Assembly: GCF_005771425.1 (NCBI RefSeq)
Contig: NZ_VBTZ01000002.1
Coordinates: forward strand, 1-64,000
Direction: 5' to 3'
Length of the DNA stretch: 64,000 nt
From: Methylocystis sp. B8
GTDB taxonomy: Bacteria > Pseudomonadota > Alphaproteobacteria > Rhizobiales > Beijerinckiaceae
A program made the translations under genes and the position numbers. A model generated the notes under the pieces. That model was given only the letters and a program-made list of their open reading frames with translations, did not search any database and was not told the origin of the DNA. This document shows, one piece after another, positions 38,270 through 47,010 of the stretch (position 1 is its first letter; the number at the start of each line of letters is the position of its first letter).

Positions 38270-39472
38270 GTGGATAAGCTTCTTACAGTTCCCGACGCGC
38301 TCACACGCGTGCTCGCGGGCGCTTCGCGCCTTGGCGAAGAATCGGCGCCGCTCGCTCAGGCCCGAGGCCGCACTCTGGCCGCTGACCTCGTCGCGCGCCG
38401 CACTCAGCCGCCCGTCGCCGTCTCGGCCATGGACGGCTTTGCCCTGCGCGCCGCGGATCTCGCCGCCGGGCCGCTGCGCATCGTCGGCGAGAGCGCCGCA
38501 GGCCACAGCTATGGAGCGGCGCTTCGGGCCGGCGAAGCCGTGCGCATCTTCACCGGCGCGCCAGTGCCGCAAGGCGCAAATGCGATATTGCTGCAAGAAG
38601 ACGCCCGCGTCGCCGACGGCGTGTTGACGGCAAGCGCCCCGCCCGGTCCTCATATCCGTGAAGCCGGCCTCGACTTTCGCCAAGGCGCGGTCGCGCTCGC
38701 CGCCGGCGTGCGGCTCGGCCCCGCCGAACTCGCGCTCGCGGCAGTGATGAACCATGCTTCGGTTCAAGTCGCCCGCCGCCCGCGCGTGGCCATCATCGCT
38801 TCAGGGGATGAACTTGTGCCGCCAGGCGCGGAGCCCGGTCCCGCGCAGATCATCTCATGCAATAATCTGGCTGTCGCCGCCATCGCCGAAGAGGCCGGCG
38901 CTGAGGTCGTCGATCTCGGCATTTTCCGCGACGATCTTGCAGAACTCGAACGCGGCATCGGCCTCGCCCGCGAGGCGCGCGCGGACGTTCTGGTGACGCT
39001 CGGCGGCGCGTCGGTCGGCGATCACGATCTGTTGCGTCCGGCGCTCGCTCGCCAGGGCATGTCGCTCGACTTCTGGAAAATTGCGATGCGCCCGGGCAAA
39101 CCCCTGATCCACGGGGCGCTCGGCGAAACACACATTCTCGGCCTTCCCGGCAATCCGGTCGCTTCTTTTGTCTGCGCGTTGGTGTTTCTCGAGCCTCTTC
39201 TTCGTGCTCTACAGGGCGACCCGGACGCCGGCGCGGATCGTAGCGAGACGGCGATCGCAGGGAGTGATCTCCCCGCCAACAAGGGGCGGCGCGACTATAT
39301 GCGCGCGCGGCTCTCGACGGGTGAAAACGGGCGGCTCGTCGCGACGCCGCAGCCGCTGCAGGATTCCTCGCTCCTCACAGAATTGGCGCAATCCCAAGCG
39401 CTGCTGATCCGCGAGCCGGACGCGCCGGCGGCGGCGAAAGGCGATCCCTGCCGCATCCTTCGGCTGCCCTGA
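38270..39472 (+). CDS. moeA: Molybdopterin molybdenumtransferase
   Basis: 400 residues from a GTG ([14 protein letters not shown]) eight bases after the small membrane gene. Inserts molybdenum into adenylated molybdopterin. [30 protein letters not shown], the MoCF-binding [13 protein letters not shown] and [10 protein letters not shown] with [10 protein letters not shown] are clear. Together with moaC it supports synthesis of the Mo cofactor; other moa genes are not in view. Confidence 0.93.
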   Translation: MDKLLTVPDALTRVLAGASRLGEESAPLAQARGRTLAADLVARRTQPPVAVSAMDGFALRAADLAAGPLRIVGESAAGHSYGAALRAGEAVRIFTGAPVPQGANAILLQEDARVADGVLTASAPPGPHIREAGLDFRQGAVALAAGVRLGPAELALAAVMNHASVQVARRPRVAIIASGDELVPPGAEPGPAQIISCNNLAVAAIAEEAGAEVVDLGIFRDDLAELERGIGLAREARADVLVTLGGASVGDHDLLRPALARQGMSLDFWKIAMRPGKPLIHGALGETHILGLPGNPVASFVCALVFLEPLLRALQGDPDAGADRSETAIAGSDLPANKGRRDYMRARLSTGENGRLVATPQPLQDSSLLTELAQSQALLIREPDAPAAAKGDPCRILRLP

Positions 39473-39546
39473 TCCCACGACGCGCGTTCGTGACTTTGGC
39501 GCCGCAACATGGCAAAGAACGCGCGCGCCACGTAAAGCAGGCCCGC

Positions 39547-40245
39547 ATGTCGATCATCGATTCCGTCCGCAAGTCGCTCGTTCCGATCCATCCGGAAGGC
39601 TATGTCTTCATTGCCGGTTTCGCGGTCGTGGCTTTTCTGCTCGATTGGCTGTCGCCGACGCTCGGCTGGATCGGTTTTATCGCCACAGCCTGGTGCGCCT
39701 TTTTCTTCCGCGATCCCCAACGGATCACGCCGCTGCGCGAAGGACTGGTCGTGTCGCCCGCCGACGGCGTCGTGAGCGCGGTCGGTTTCTTCCTGCCGCC
39801 GGCCGAACTCGGACTCGGCGCCGAGCCGATGCAGCGCATTTCTGTCTTCATGAGCGTATTCGACGTGCATGTGAATCGCGCGCCCATCACCGGCCGCATA
39901 TCGAAAATTGCCTATAAGCCCGGCCTCTTTCTCAATGCAGACCTCGATAAGGCCAGCGAAGACAATGAGCGCAGCGGCATGGTCATCGACGCCCCTTTCG
40001 GCCGCTTCGGCGTGGTGCAGATTGCGGGACTGGTCGCTCGGCGTATCGTCGGATTCGTCAAGCAAGGCGAACAGATCGGCGTGGGCGACCGCTTCGGCCT
40101 CATTCGCTTCGGCTCCCGCGTCGACGTCTACATGCCGTCATCGGCGCGGCCCATGGTGGCCGTCGGTTCGCGCGCCATCGCCGGCGAGACGATACTCGCC
40201 GACATGACAGCGGGCGCCGCGGCGCTGACATTCAAGGCAGGTTGA
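39547..40245 (+). CDS. psd: Phosphatidylserine decarboxylase, small single-chain precursor
   Basis: 232 residues. Makes phosphatidylethanolamine from phosphatidylserine in the inner membrane. Two N-terminal hydrophobic segments ([18 protein letters not shown]) precede [26 protein letters not shown] and the C-terminal self-cleavage site RFGSRVDVY, where Gly-Ser cleavage leaves the pyruvoyl group. The start [18 protein letters not shown] is the family norm. It is seven bases before pssA, the preceding enzyme of the pathway. Confidence 0.93.
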   Translation: MSIIDSVRKSLVPIHPEGYVFIAGFAVVAFLLDWLSPTLGWIGFIATAWCAFFFRDPQRITPLREGLVVSPADGVVSAVGFFLPPAELGLGAEPMQRISVFMSVFDVHVNRAPITGRISKIAYKPGLFLNADLDKASEDNERSGMVIDAPFGRFGVVQIAGLVARRIVGFVKQGEQIGVGDRFGLIRFGSRVDVYMPSSARPMVAVGSRAIAGETILADMTAGAAALTFKAG

Positions 40246-40252
40246 ACAAGCC

Positions 40253-41092
40253 ATGGCCGATCCCTTCTTCTCCGGGCGCGATGCGCAAGAGGGATCCCTG
40301 ACGCCCTCCGAACGGCGCCGGCTGCGTTTCCGCAACATTCCCTTGCGCATCGTTCTGCCCAATCTCGTCACGCTGCTCGCACTGTCGATGGGATTGACCG
40401 CGATCCGTTACGGAATCGAAGGAAGGTTTGAGACCGCCGTCACGGCGGTGATGGCGGCGGCGGTGCTCGACGGCTTGGACGGCCGATTGGCGCGGGCGCT
40501 CAAAGGCACTTCGCGCTTCGGGGCCGAGCTCGACTCGCTGTCGGATTTCGTCGATTTCGGCGTCGCGCCCGGCCTGCTGCTGTATCTATGGACCTTGCAT
40601 GAAATCAAAGGACTCGGCTGGTTCGCCGTGCTCGTCTTCGCCATCGCCTGCGCGCTGCGCCTCGCGCGCTTCAATGTGATGATCGACGATCCGACAAAGC
40701 CGGCCTGGCACGCGGAATTCTTCGTGGGCATGCCGGCGCCGGCGGGCGCAGTGACGGTGCTATTGCCGCTCTATCTGCATTTCTCTGTTTTGGAGCTCCC
40801 GGCCTCCAAGGCGCTGACGCCCTTCTACATCGTCTATGTGCTGGGCATCGCCTTTCTGATGGCGAGCCGTATCCCGCACTTCTCCGGCAAGCGCATCGGG
40901 CGCATACCGCGCGATCTGGTGATTCCCGTGCTTTTCGGCGTGGGCGTTACGGCGCTGCTGCTGGCGATCTATCCGATGGAGTTGCTCGCTGTGCTGAGCG
41001 TCGCTTTCCTCGCCGCCATTCCGCTTAGCGTGCGGCGCTACAACAGGCTCGCGAAAGCCGAGGCGGATAAGGCGGCGCCGACAGAGGCGTAA
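40253..41092 (+). CDS. pssA: CDP-diacylglycerol-serine O-phosphatidyltransferase
   Basis: 279 residues, about seven membrane helices. Forms phosphatidylserine, the substrate of Psd next door. The CDP-alcohol phosphatidyltransferase signature is complete: DGLDGRLARALKG, then FGAELDSLSDFVDFG, with the four metal-binding and catalytic aspartates. NIPLRIVLPNLVTLLAL begins the first helix. The psd-pssA pair is a common alphaproteobacterial operon. Confidence 0.93.
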   Translation: MADPFFSGRDAQEGSLTPSERRRLRFRNIPLRIVLPNLVTLLALSMGLTAIRYGIEGRFETAVTAVMAAAVLDGLDGRLARALKGTSRFGAELDSLSDFVDFGVAPGLLLYLWTLHEIKGLGWFAVLVFAIACALRLARFNVMIDDPTKPAWHAEFFVGMPAPAGAVTVLLPLYLHFSVLELPASKALTPFYIVYVLGIAFLMASRIPHFSGKRIGRIPRDLVIPVLFGVGVTALLLAIYPMELLAVLSVAFLAAIPLSVRRYNRLAKAEADKAAPTEA

Positions 41093-41155
41093 CGGCCAGG
41101 TAGCGGCCATAAAATCAAAAACGATCTTTGCGGTCGCGGCAGCGAAAAGGCAATC

Positions 41156-42376
41156 TCACCGTGCGGCGAGCGGCGCCAGCGGCTGGGTTTCGACCTTTTG
41201 ATTGAGCGGCGCAGGCGCAGCTTCGGTAGAGGCTGCGCCGCGCGCATCGATCACGGCCTGCGTCTCGGCCTCCGCCGGGCGCGGCGCCGTCAACTGCGCG
41301 CCAATCTTTCGCACAACGTCGGGCGCTTCGGCGAACGCGCCATGACCGACGAAATCGGTTGAGAAAGACGAAATATCGTGCACGGCGACGCCGAGCCGAT
41401 CGAGCTCCGCCTTGTCTTCAGCACTATTCGGATTCATGGCGCCCACTCGCGGGCGGTCGCCGGCGATACGCGAGGAGAGCGACAGCGCGCGATCATTGCT
41501 GGCGACGAAGATCGAGACATGCCGAGGATCGAGGCGCGCCACCTGCTGACGGAAAACATTGAGATCGATGTCGGGCGCCGCCAGCATGACTTCGCCAAGC
41601 TTGCCGTCGAGATCCGCATGGCCGGACTGCGCGACGCCGCGCAGCGTCTCCATCGTCAGCCACGCGCCCATCGAGTGAGCGAGCACATGTATGCGGCCGA
41701 CCCCAGGCGTGTGCGACAGATCGATGATGAGCTTCTCGAGCGCGTCGCGCGAAACAGTAGCCGCTTCCTTGTCGGACTCATAGTTGAAGAGCCCGCCTCG
41801 GGAATTCCAGGCAAAGAGCGCGGGAACGCCGGAGAAGCGCCCGTCCGCGACGATCTGCGCCAGCCGATAACGCGCGTCGTCGGCGCTGGTGTTGAAGCCG
41901 TGCACGTAAAGCAGCACGTCGCGCGAATTGCCGATGCGGCCGGAGACATGCGAGGCGACCTCGCCGCAAAACTCCTGCTCATCCATATTGCGCTTCGACA
42001 GCACCGTGAAATGGCGCCGTCGATCGGCGCCGCCGAAGCTCGGCCGTTCAACATTTCCGGCGTGATGATTGAGCGGAACGCCGATCGACGTCAGCGAAAA
42101 ATGCGCGCGGCCGTCATCCGCCGCGCCTTCAGAGCGTCGGGTCGAAGCCACGAAAATGGCGACGTTCGCCGGCTCTCCCTGGGGTCCGGCGACGAGAGAG
42201 ACGGCGTTGTTCACATGGCCATCAACCATGCGCATGCCATCAGACACGCAGCCTGCAAGCGACGCCGCAGCAAGAAGCGCGCATAAGCGCGTGAGCATGT
42301 TCATCAAAAAGTTGCGCAAATTGTTTGGCTCGATCCGGCGTCTGTTCAAGACATCGACGCGCTTCGACTGAGGCAT
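41156..42376 (-). CDS. Alpha/beta-hydrolase lipoprotein (DUF900-like)
   Basis: About 406 residues. Start at 42376 has the better ribosome site (GGGAGAGGCTG), but 42304 gives a cleaner lipoprotein signal (MNMLTRLCALLAAASLAGC). Either way the lipobox LAGC predicts a lipid-anchored protein. DVLLYVHGFNTS gives the oxyanion region and LAHSMGAW the nucleophile serine elbow of an alpha/beta hydrolase; AAPDIDLNVF and a late histidine (FVGHGAF) fit the triad. This is the DUF900 layout. Substrate unknown. Convergent with pssA and divergent from pqqB. Confidence 0.75.
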   Translation of the reverse strand: MPQSKRVDVLNRRRIEPNNLRNFLMNMLTRLCALLAAASLAGCVSDGMRMVDGHVNNAVSLVAGPQGEPANVAIFVASTRRSEGAADDGRAHFSLTSIGVPLNHHAGNVERPSFGGADRRRHFTVLSKRNMDEQEFCGEVASHVSGRIGNSRDVLLYVHGFNTSADDARYRLAQIVADGRFSGVPALFAWNSRGGLFNYESDKEAATVSRDALEKLIIDLSHTPGVGRIHVLAHSMGAWLTMETLRGVAQSGHADLDGKLGEVMLAAPDIDLNVFRQQVARLDPRHVSIFVASNDRALSLSSRIAGDRPRVGAMNPNSAEDKAELDRLGVAVHDISSFSTDFVGHGAFAEAPDVVRKIGAQLTAPRPAEAETQAVIDARGAASTEAAPAPLNQKVETQPLAPLAAR

Positions 42377-42565
42377 CAGCCTCTCCCTAATCTCTTTTGC
42401 CCTGAGAAAGCGACCAAAGCGGGGCGAGACGCCCGTCTCAATAGGGAAAAAGTCTCGATATTTCATGTAGCCCGCGCAAATCGGTCGCACTTGCGCGAAT
42501 GCTGACCACCTGCGCATAGTGCCAAGAAAATAACGTAAGGGAGACCCGACGGCGGAGCAGCCGCA

Positions 42566-43510
42566 ATGTCGGAAACACTAATGCGAATCAAGGTCTTGGG
42601 ATCGGGCGCCGGCGGCGGCTTTCCGCAATGGAACTGCAATTGCGCCAATTGCCGTGCGGTCCGCGCAGGAACGCCCGGCTTTATGGCCCGCACGCAGTCC
42701 TCCTTGGCGGTCAGCGCCAATGGCGAAGACTGGTTGCTGCTCAACGCCTCTCCCGATCTGCGCCAGCAAATCTCAGCGACGCCCGAGCTTGCGCCGAGCT
42801 CCGACAATGGCTTGCGCGCGAGCCCGATAAAGGCCGTGGCGCTGACAAATGGCGACGTCGATCACGTCGCCGGTCTTCTCAACATGCGCGAAGCGCAGCC
42901 GTTCAGCCTCTACGCAGCGGGGCGCGTTCTCGATGCGCTTGGCGCCAATCCGATCTTCACGATACTTCAAACTCAGCTCGTGCCGCGTATCGAACTGCGC
43001 ATGGACGAGACCGTCGCCGTTAGCGGCGCTGGGCTGGACCTCGGGCTCGCGATCCGGGCCTTTCCCGTTCCCGGCAAAATCGCGCTCTACCTTGAAAACG
43101 CCAACGCGCCGAACTTCGGCACGAGTGCGGGCGACACGCTCGGGCTCGAAATTATCGAAACCGAGACCGGCGAGTCGTTCTTCTACATTCCGGGCTGCGC
43201 AAAGCTCGACGGGCCGCTCACTGAACGGCTTCGCGGCGCTTCGCTCGTCTTCTTCGACGGCACGCTCTTCCACGAAAACGAGATGATCGAACAGGGCCTG
43301 CTCGGCAAAACCGGTTCGCGCATGGGCCATATCAACGTTAGCGGCGAGGACGGCTCCATCGCCGCCTTCGAGCCGCTCGACGTGAAGCGCAAGATCTACG
43401 TGCACATCAACAATTCTAATCCGCTTCTCAACGAGTTTTCGAGCGAATACGCGACTGCGCAATCGGCCGGCTGGGAAATCGGCGAAGATGGCATGGAGGT
43501 CGACCTGTGA
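42566..43510 (+). CDS. pqqB: PQQ biosynthesis protein PqqB
   Basis: 314 residues, metallo-beta-lactamase fold. It hydroxylates the tyrosine of the processed PqqA peptide. The N-terminal IKVLGSGAGGGFPQWNCNC and its cysteine-rich zinc loop are diagnostic, and TNGDVDHVAGLLN holds the metal ligands. PQQ is the cofactor of methanol dehydrogenase, so the operon is central to methane and methanol oxidation. The usual short pqqA gene is not found in the 190 bases upstream. GTGA overlap with pqqC. Confidence 0.95.
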   Translation: MSETLMRIKVLGSGAGGGFPQWNCNCANCRAVRAGTPGFMARTQSSLAVSANGEDWLLLNASPDLRQQISATPELAPSSDNGLRASPIKAVALTNGDVDHVAGLLNMREAQPFSLYAAGRVLDALGANPIFTILQTQLVPRIELRMDETVAVSGAGLDLGLAIRAFPVPGKIALYLENANAPNFGTSAGDTLGLEIIETETGESFFYIPGCAKLDGPLTERLRGASLVFFDGTLFHENEMIEQGLLGKTGSRMGHINVSGEDGSIAAFEPLDVKRKIYVHINNSNPLLNEFSSEYATAQSAGWEIGEDGMEVDL

Positions 43511-44277
43511 ACGAGATCGTAGCTATTGACTGGCGCGAGGCTGCGCCGCTCACCCGCAACGAATTCGAAACCGCGATCCGCGCCGTCGGCGCAGAGCGCT
43601 ATCACGACAAGCACGAGTTCCATAAGCTGCTGCACGGCGGCAAGCTCAAGAAGGAGCAGGTCGCCGCCTGGGCGCTTAACCGTTATTGTTACCAGGAGGC
43701 GGTGCCGCGCAAGGACGCCGCCTTTATGAGCCGCGTCCATGACCGCGAACTGCGTCGCGAATGGATACATCGCATCCATGATCACGATGGACTGGGCGAA
43801 GAAGGCGGCGGCATCGAGCGCTGGCTGGTTTTGACCGATGCGCTCGGCTTCTCGCGCGACTACGTCACCTCTCGCCGCGGCGCCCTGCCCGCGACCAAAT
43901 TCGCTGTCGAAGCCTATGTGCGCTACGTCGTCGAGCAGCCGCTCACAGTCGCGGTCGCGTCTTCGCTGACCGAACTCTTCGCGCCGTCGATCCACCGTGA
44001 ACGCATCGCCGGAATGCTCGAAAACTACGATTTCGTCGACGACCATGTGATGGCCTATTTCAAGCGCCGGCTGACCCAGGCGCCGCGCGATTCCGAATTT
44101 GCGCTCGGCTATGTGCTCGACAACGCCAAAACCCGCGCCGAACAGGAGGCCTGCGTCGGCGCCGTTCGGTTCAAATGCGACGTCTTGTGGGCGCAGCTCG
44201 ACGCATTACATCACGCCTACGTCACGCCCGGACTGATCCCGCCCGGCGCCTGGCGGCCAGGGGAAACAAATGTCTGA
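43507..44277 (+). CDS. pqqC: Pyrroloquinoline-quinone synthase PqqC
   Basis: 256 residues from a GTG overlapping the pqqB stop. Cofactor-free oxidase that closes the ring and carries out the final eight-electron oxidation. YHDKHEFHKLLHGGKL, WALNRYCYQEAVPRKDAAF, RIHDHDG and LTELFAPSIHRERI are the helical-bundle motifs with active-site His, Lys, Arg and Tyr. It is not fused to PqqD, unlike the Methylobacterium version. It overlaps the next gene by eight bases. Confidence 0.95.
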   Translation: MNEIVAIDWREAAPLTRNEFETAIRAVGAERYHDKHEFHKLLHGGKLKKEQVAAWALNRYCYQEAVPRKDAAFMSRVHDRELRREWIHRIHDHDGLGEEGGGIERWLVLTDALGFSRDYVTSRRGALPATKFAVEAYVRYVVEQPLTVAVASSLTELFAPSIHRERIAGMLENYDFVDDHVMAYFKRRLTQAPRDSEFALGYVLDNAKTRAEQEACVGAVRFKCDVLWAQLDALHHAYVTPGLIPPGAWRPGETNV

Positions 44278-45742
44278 GGCGCACGCCGCGCGGTTCGTGA
44301 TCGGCCTTGACTCGCGTCCGGCCTTCACGCGTTACGCGCGGCTGCACGAAGACCGCGCGCGGTCCCGAACGGTCATTCTCGCGCCCGAGCGCGCCTATGA
44401 GCTCGATCCGATTGGGCTCATCGTTCTGCGCGCGATCGACGGCGTAACGCGCGTCGCCGATCTTTGTGCGCGGCTTGCGCAGCAATATGCGGCGCCGATC
44501 GAAATCATCACGCGCGACGTCACGACGCTGTTGCAAGGGCTCGCGGACAAACGGCTGCTGCGCGACGGGCCGGATGAGTATTCGGCGCCCGCGCCTTCGG
44601 CCTTCGCGAGTTCAATCGCGCCATTTGCGGGCGGGCCCGCGGGACTGCTCGCCGAACTCACCCATCGCTGCCCGCTGCAATGTCCCTATTGTTCCAATCC
44701 GCTTGAACTCGAGCGCTCGAACGTTGAGCTCACCGCCGACGAATGGGGCGAAACTTTTCGTCAGGCGGCGTCGATCGGCGCACTGCAGCTGCATCTTTCC
44801 GGCGGCGAACCGACCGCACGACGCGATCTTGAAGAAATACTGGCGCATGCGGTCGACGCGGGCCTCTACACCAATCTCGTCACCTCCGCCGTACTGCTCA
44901 CGCGCGAGCGCTTGCAGCGTCTCGCCGAGATCGGCCTCGATCACGTGCAGGTTTCCATACAGGATGTCGTTCCAGAGAGCGCTGACCGCATCTCAGGCTA
45001 TCAGGATGGCGTCGCCAAAAAGCGCGACGTCGCGCGCTGGACGCGCGAATTCGGCATGGGATTGACGATCAACGCGCCAATGCACCGGCAGAACATCGCG
45101 CATCTGCCGCAGATCATCGATTTCGCCGTCGAGGTCGACGCGCAGCGCATCGAGATCGCGCATATTCAATATTACGCCTGGGCGCAGATGAATCGCGCGG
45201 CGCTCATTCCGACGCGCGAAGCCTTCATGGAAACGGTCGGAATCGTGGATGAGGCAAAGAAGCGTCTCGCCGGCGTGTTGAATTTTGATTTCGTCATCCA
45301 CGACCATTACGCAAAGCGACCGAAGGCCTGCACGGGCGGCTGGGGCCGATCAATCATGGCGGTGACGCCGTCAGGCAAGGCCCTGCCCTGCCACGCGGCG
45401 CAGACCTTGCCGGGACTGACCTTCGACGACGTGCGCGAGAAACCGCTCGGCGACATCTGGCGGCTTGGCGCGGCGTTCAACGCGTTCCGCGGCACGGAGT
45501 GGATGAAGGAGCCTTGCCGTTCCTGCGACCGCCGCGAAATCGATTTCGGCGGCTGCCGCTGCCAGGCTTTCGCGATCGCCGGCGACGCGACAGCGACGGA
45601 CCCCGCCTGCCATCTCTCTCCTGACCATGCGCGCTTCGCCGCTTACGCGGAAGTCGAATCGCACGCGCCCGCGCCGGACTTCATCTACCGCCGTTATGGC
45701 GGCGCCGCGGCGTCAACGGCGCGCGCCAAAGAGCCGGCGTAA
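44270..45742 (+). CDS. pqqDE: PqqD-PqqE fusion protein
   Basis: 490 residues. Residues 15-100 are PqqD (RYARLHEDRARSRTVILAPE, ALDPIG-like LDPIGLIVLRAIDG), the chaperone that binds PqqA. From about 125 comes PqqE, a radical SAM enzyme with CPLQCPYC (Cys134, 138, 141) that makes the Glu-Tyr carbon bond in PqqA. The C-terminal SPASM clusters show in CTGGWGRS, LPCHAA and CRSCDRREIDFGGCRC. A linker rich in Ala/Pro joins the halves. Fusion places chaperone and enzyme in fixed ratio. AGGGGAAACAA precedes ATG. Confidence 0.93.
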   Translation: MSEAHAARFVIGLDSRPAFTRYARLHEDRARSRTVILAPERAYELDPIGLIVLRAIDGVTRVADLCARLAQQYAAPIEIITRDVTTLLQGLADKRLLRDGPDEYSAPAPSAFASSIAPFAGGPAGLLAELTHRCPLQCPYCSNPLELERSNVELTADEWGETFRQAASIGALQLHLSGGEPTARRDLEEILAHAVDAGLYTNLVTSAVLLTRERLQRLAEIGLDHVQVSIQDVVPESADRISGYQDGVAKKRDVARWTREFGMGLTINAPMHRQNIAHLPQIIDFAVEVDAQRIEIAHIQYYAWAQMNRAALIPTREAFMETVGIVDEAKKRLAGVLNFDFVIHDHYAKRPKACTGGWGRSIMAVTPSGKALPCHAAQTLPGLTFDDVREKPLGDIWRLGAAFNAFRGTEWMKEPCRSCDRREIDFGGCRCQAFAIAGDATATDPACHLSPDHARFAAYAEVESHAPAPDFIYRRYGGAAASTARAKEPA

Positions 45743-45917
45743 ACCTATCGCTACGCCGCGCGAGGGTCGTCGCGCCCCGCGCTTGAGATCGGGCGCAGGG
45801 GCAGCCAACAAAAAATTCAAGCCGGTAAGAAAAGAGCAACTTCCGCGAGGCATATTAAGGCCCGTCTCGCGGAGTTAAGAATTTGTTTCGCATAAGTGGC
45901 GTAACGGAGTTTGTCGC

Positions 45918-46322
45918 ATGAAGTCGCGGGATACGCTTGTCCGTCTGAAACGTTTTCAGGCTGAGGAAAAACGTCGGCGCGTCGTCCAGCTCAATACGAT
46001 GATCGGCGAATTCACGCGCATGGCCAATGAACTCGATCGCGAGATTGGCCAGGAAGAGCGGCGCGCCAACATCAACGACCCCAATCATTTCGCCTATCCG
46101 ACCTATGCGCGAGCGGCGCGCACGCGACGCGACAATATCCTTGCGTCAATCGGCGAACTACGCGGGCAGCTTGAAGAGGCTGAAGCGCAGTTCAAGGAGG
46201 CGAGCGAAGATTTCGCCAAGGCGCAAAGCCAGGAGGCGCGGGATCGCGGCGCCGAGCGCATGATCGATGTGGTCGCCGAGCGGCGCCATGCCGAGATGCC
46301 GGAGGCGTTTCGCCGCGCCTAG
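45918..46322 (+). CDS. fliJ: Flagellar export protein FliJ
   Basis: 134 residues, almost entirely coiled coil, typical of FliJ, the stalk-like part of the flagellar type III ATPase that escorts export chaperones. It begins MKSRDTLVRLKRFQAEEKRR, the usual alphaproteobacterial opening, after GGAG. No other flagellar gene is within the window, so it may be the end of a locus elsewhere or an isolated copy. Its TAG stop is formed by the first three bases of the repeat element that follows. Confidence 0.8.
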   Translation: MKSRDTLVRLKRFQAEEKRRRVVQLNTMIGEFTRMANELDREIGQEERRANINDPNHFAYPTYARAARTRRDNILASIGELRGQLEEAEAQFKEASEDFAKAQSQEARDRGAERMIDVVAERRHAEMPEAFRRA

Positions 46323-46434
46323 AGCGCTTCCCGATCACATGGAATCATGTGATCGATAAGGAATCGCTCAAAATCAGAATGTTGGAGCAGGTTCTCATCG
46401 AAAAAGACTGTCAACTTTTTCGGAACCCGCTCTA
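46320..46434. repeat. Repeat element with terminal inverted TAGAGCG ends
   Basis: 115 bases bounded by TAGAGCG (46320-46326) and CGCTCTA (46428-46434). Inside are two hairpins: a perfect 9-bp stem GATCACATG/CATGTGATC with loop GAAT (46333-46354) and GAAAAAG/CTTTTTC (46400-46421). The wording matches small non-coding repeats that I associate with intergenic regions of Rhizobiales. The left end supplies the stop codon of fliJ, the right end the stop of the opposite-strand gene. Confidence 0.75.
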
Positions 46435-47010
46435 AAGCCCGAGCAGCCGCCAGCGCAGCCTGCCTCGAGGCGGGCGCACCCAAACGCCGAAGGTTTTCTT
46501 GCGAACGGCATTGACCTCTTCGCCTCTGGCGAGAGCGTTGGCGACTGAGGCGACGTCGAAGTCGAACCGTCGGAAAAAAAGCGTTGCGCCGGAACGTCCC
46601 GCATCGATGAAGGCGAGCTCGAAACGCGCGAGATCGGCAAGCCAAGGCGGCTCCAGCCGCCGGCAGGCAATACGCGTGTCGATGAGCGCGGCGAACGCCG
46701 CGGCGTCTGTGCGATGTTTCTTGTCTCGTGCGACGCCGCGGATCGTCTCGCGCAGAAGCGGGTTGAATCGATCTCCCAATGCCTGCGCGGTGAGTGGCAG
46801 CGCTTTGCGCGCATAGAGCGCGCGCTTGCCAATCAGGCTCTGCGCAAAGGCTTCCATTTCGCGCCGATCGATCGAAACGAGGCTCTGCGTTTCATGCATG
46901 CTTAGACCGAACCGCGGCGCCACGGCGATCGGCGACTCGAAAAATTCGCGGCGTAAATCTTCGTCGGTGAAGAGGCGCGCCAACAGCGCCTGCGTCTCAG
47001 CTAACGCCAT
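46432..47010 (-). CDS. Partner protein of the MNIO enzyme (SCO6045-like)
   Basis: 192 residues. The N-terminal 60 (LLARLFTDEDLRREFFESP, then FGLSMHETQSLVSIDRREME) looks like the small helical modules found in RiPP precursors and partners. The rest is an alpha/beta domain without catalytic motifs, ending in a basic tail. MNIO enzymes usually act with a second protein that recognises the substrate; position and size suggest this role. It overlaps the MNIO stop by ten bases. It could be the SCO6045-like family, but I am not certain of the name. The stop codon comes from the adjoining repeat element. Confidence 0.6.
   Translation of the reverse strand: MALAETQALLARLFTDEDLRREFFESPIAVAPRFGLSMHETQSLVSIDRREMEAFAQSLIGKRALYARKALPLTAQALGDRFNPLLRETIRGVARDKKHRTDAAAFAALIDTRIACRRLEPPWLADLARFELAFIDAGRSGATLFFRRFDFDVASVANALARGEEVNAVRKKTFGVWVRPPRGRLRWRLLGL

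Noticed and set aside
45627-45878. Arg-rich 83-codon frame after pqqDE
   Set aside because: Its first part overlaps pqqDE in another frame and the rest is Arg/Pro low-complexity translation of GC-rich DNA; no ribosome site.
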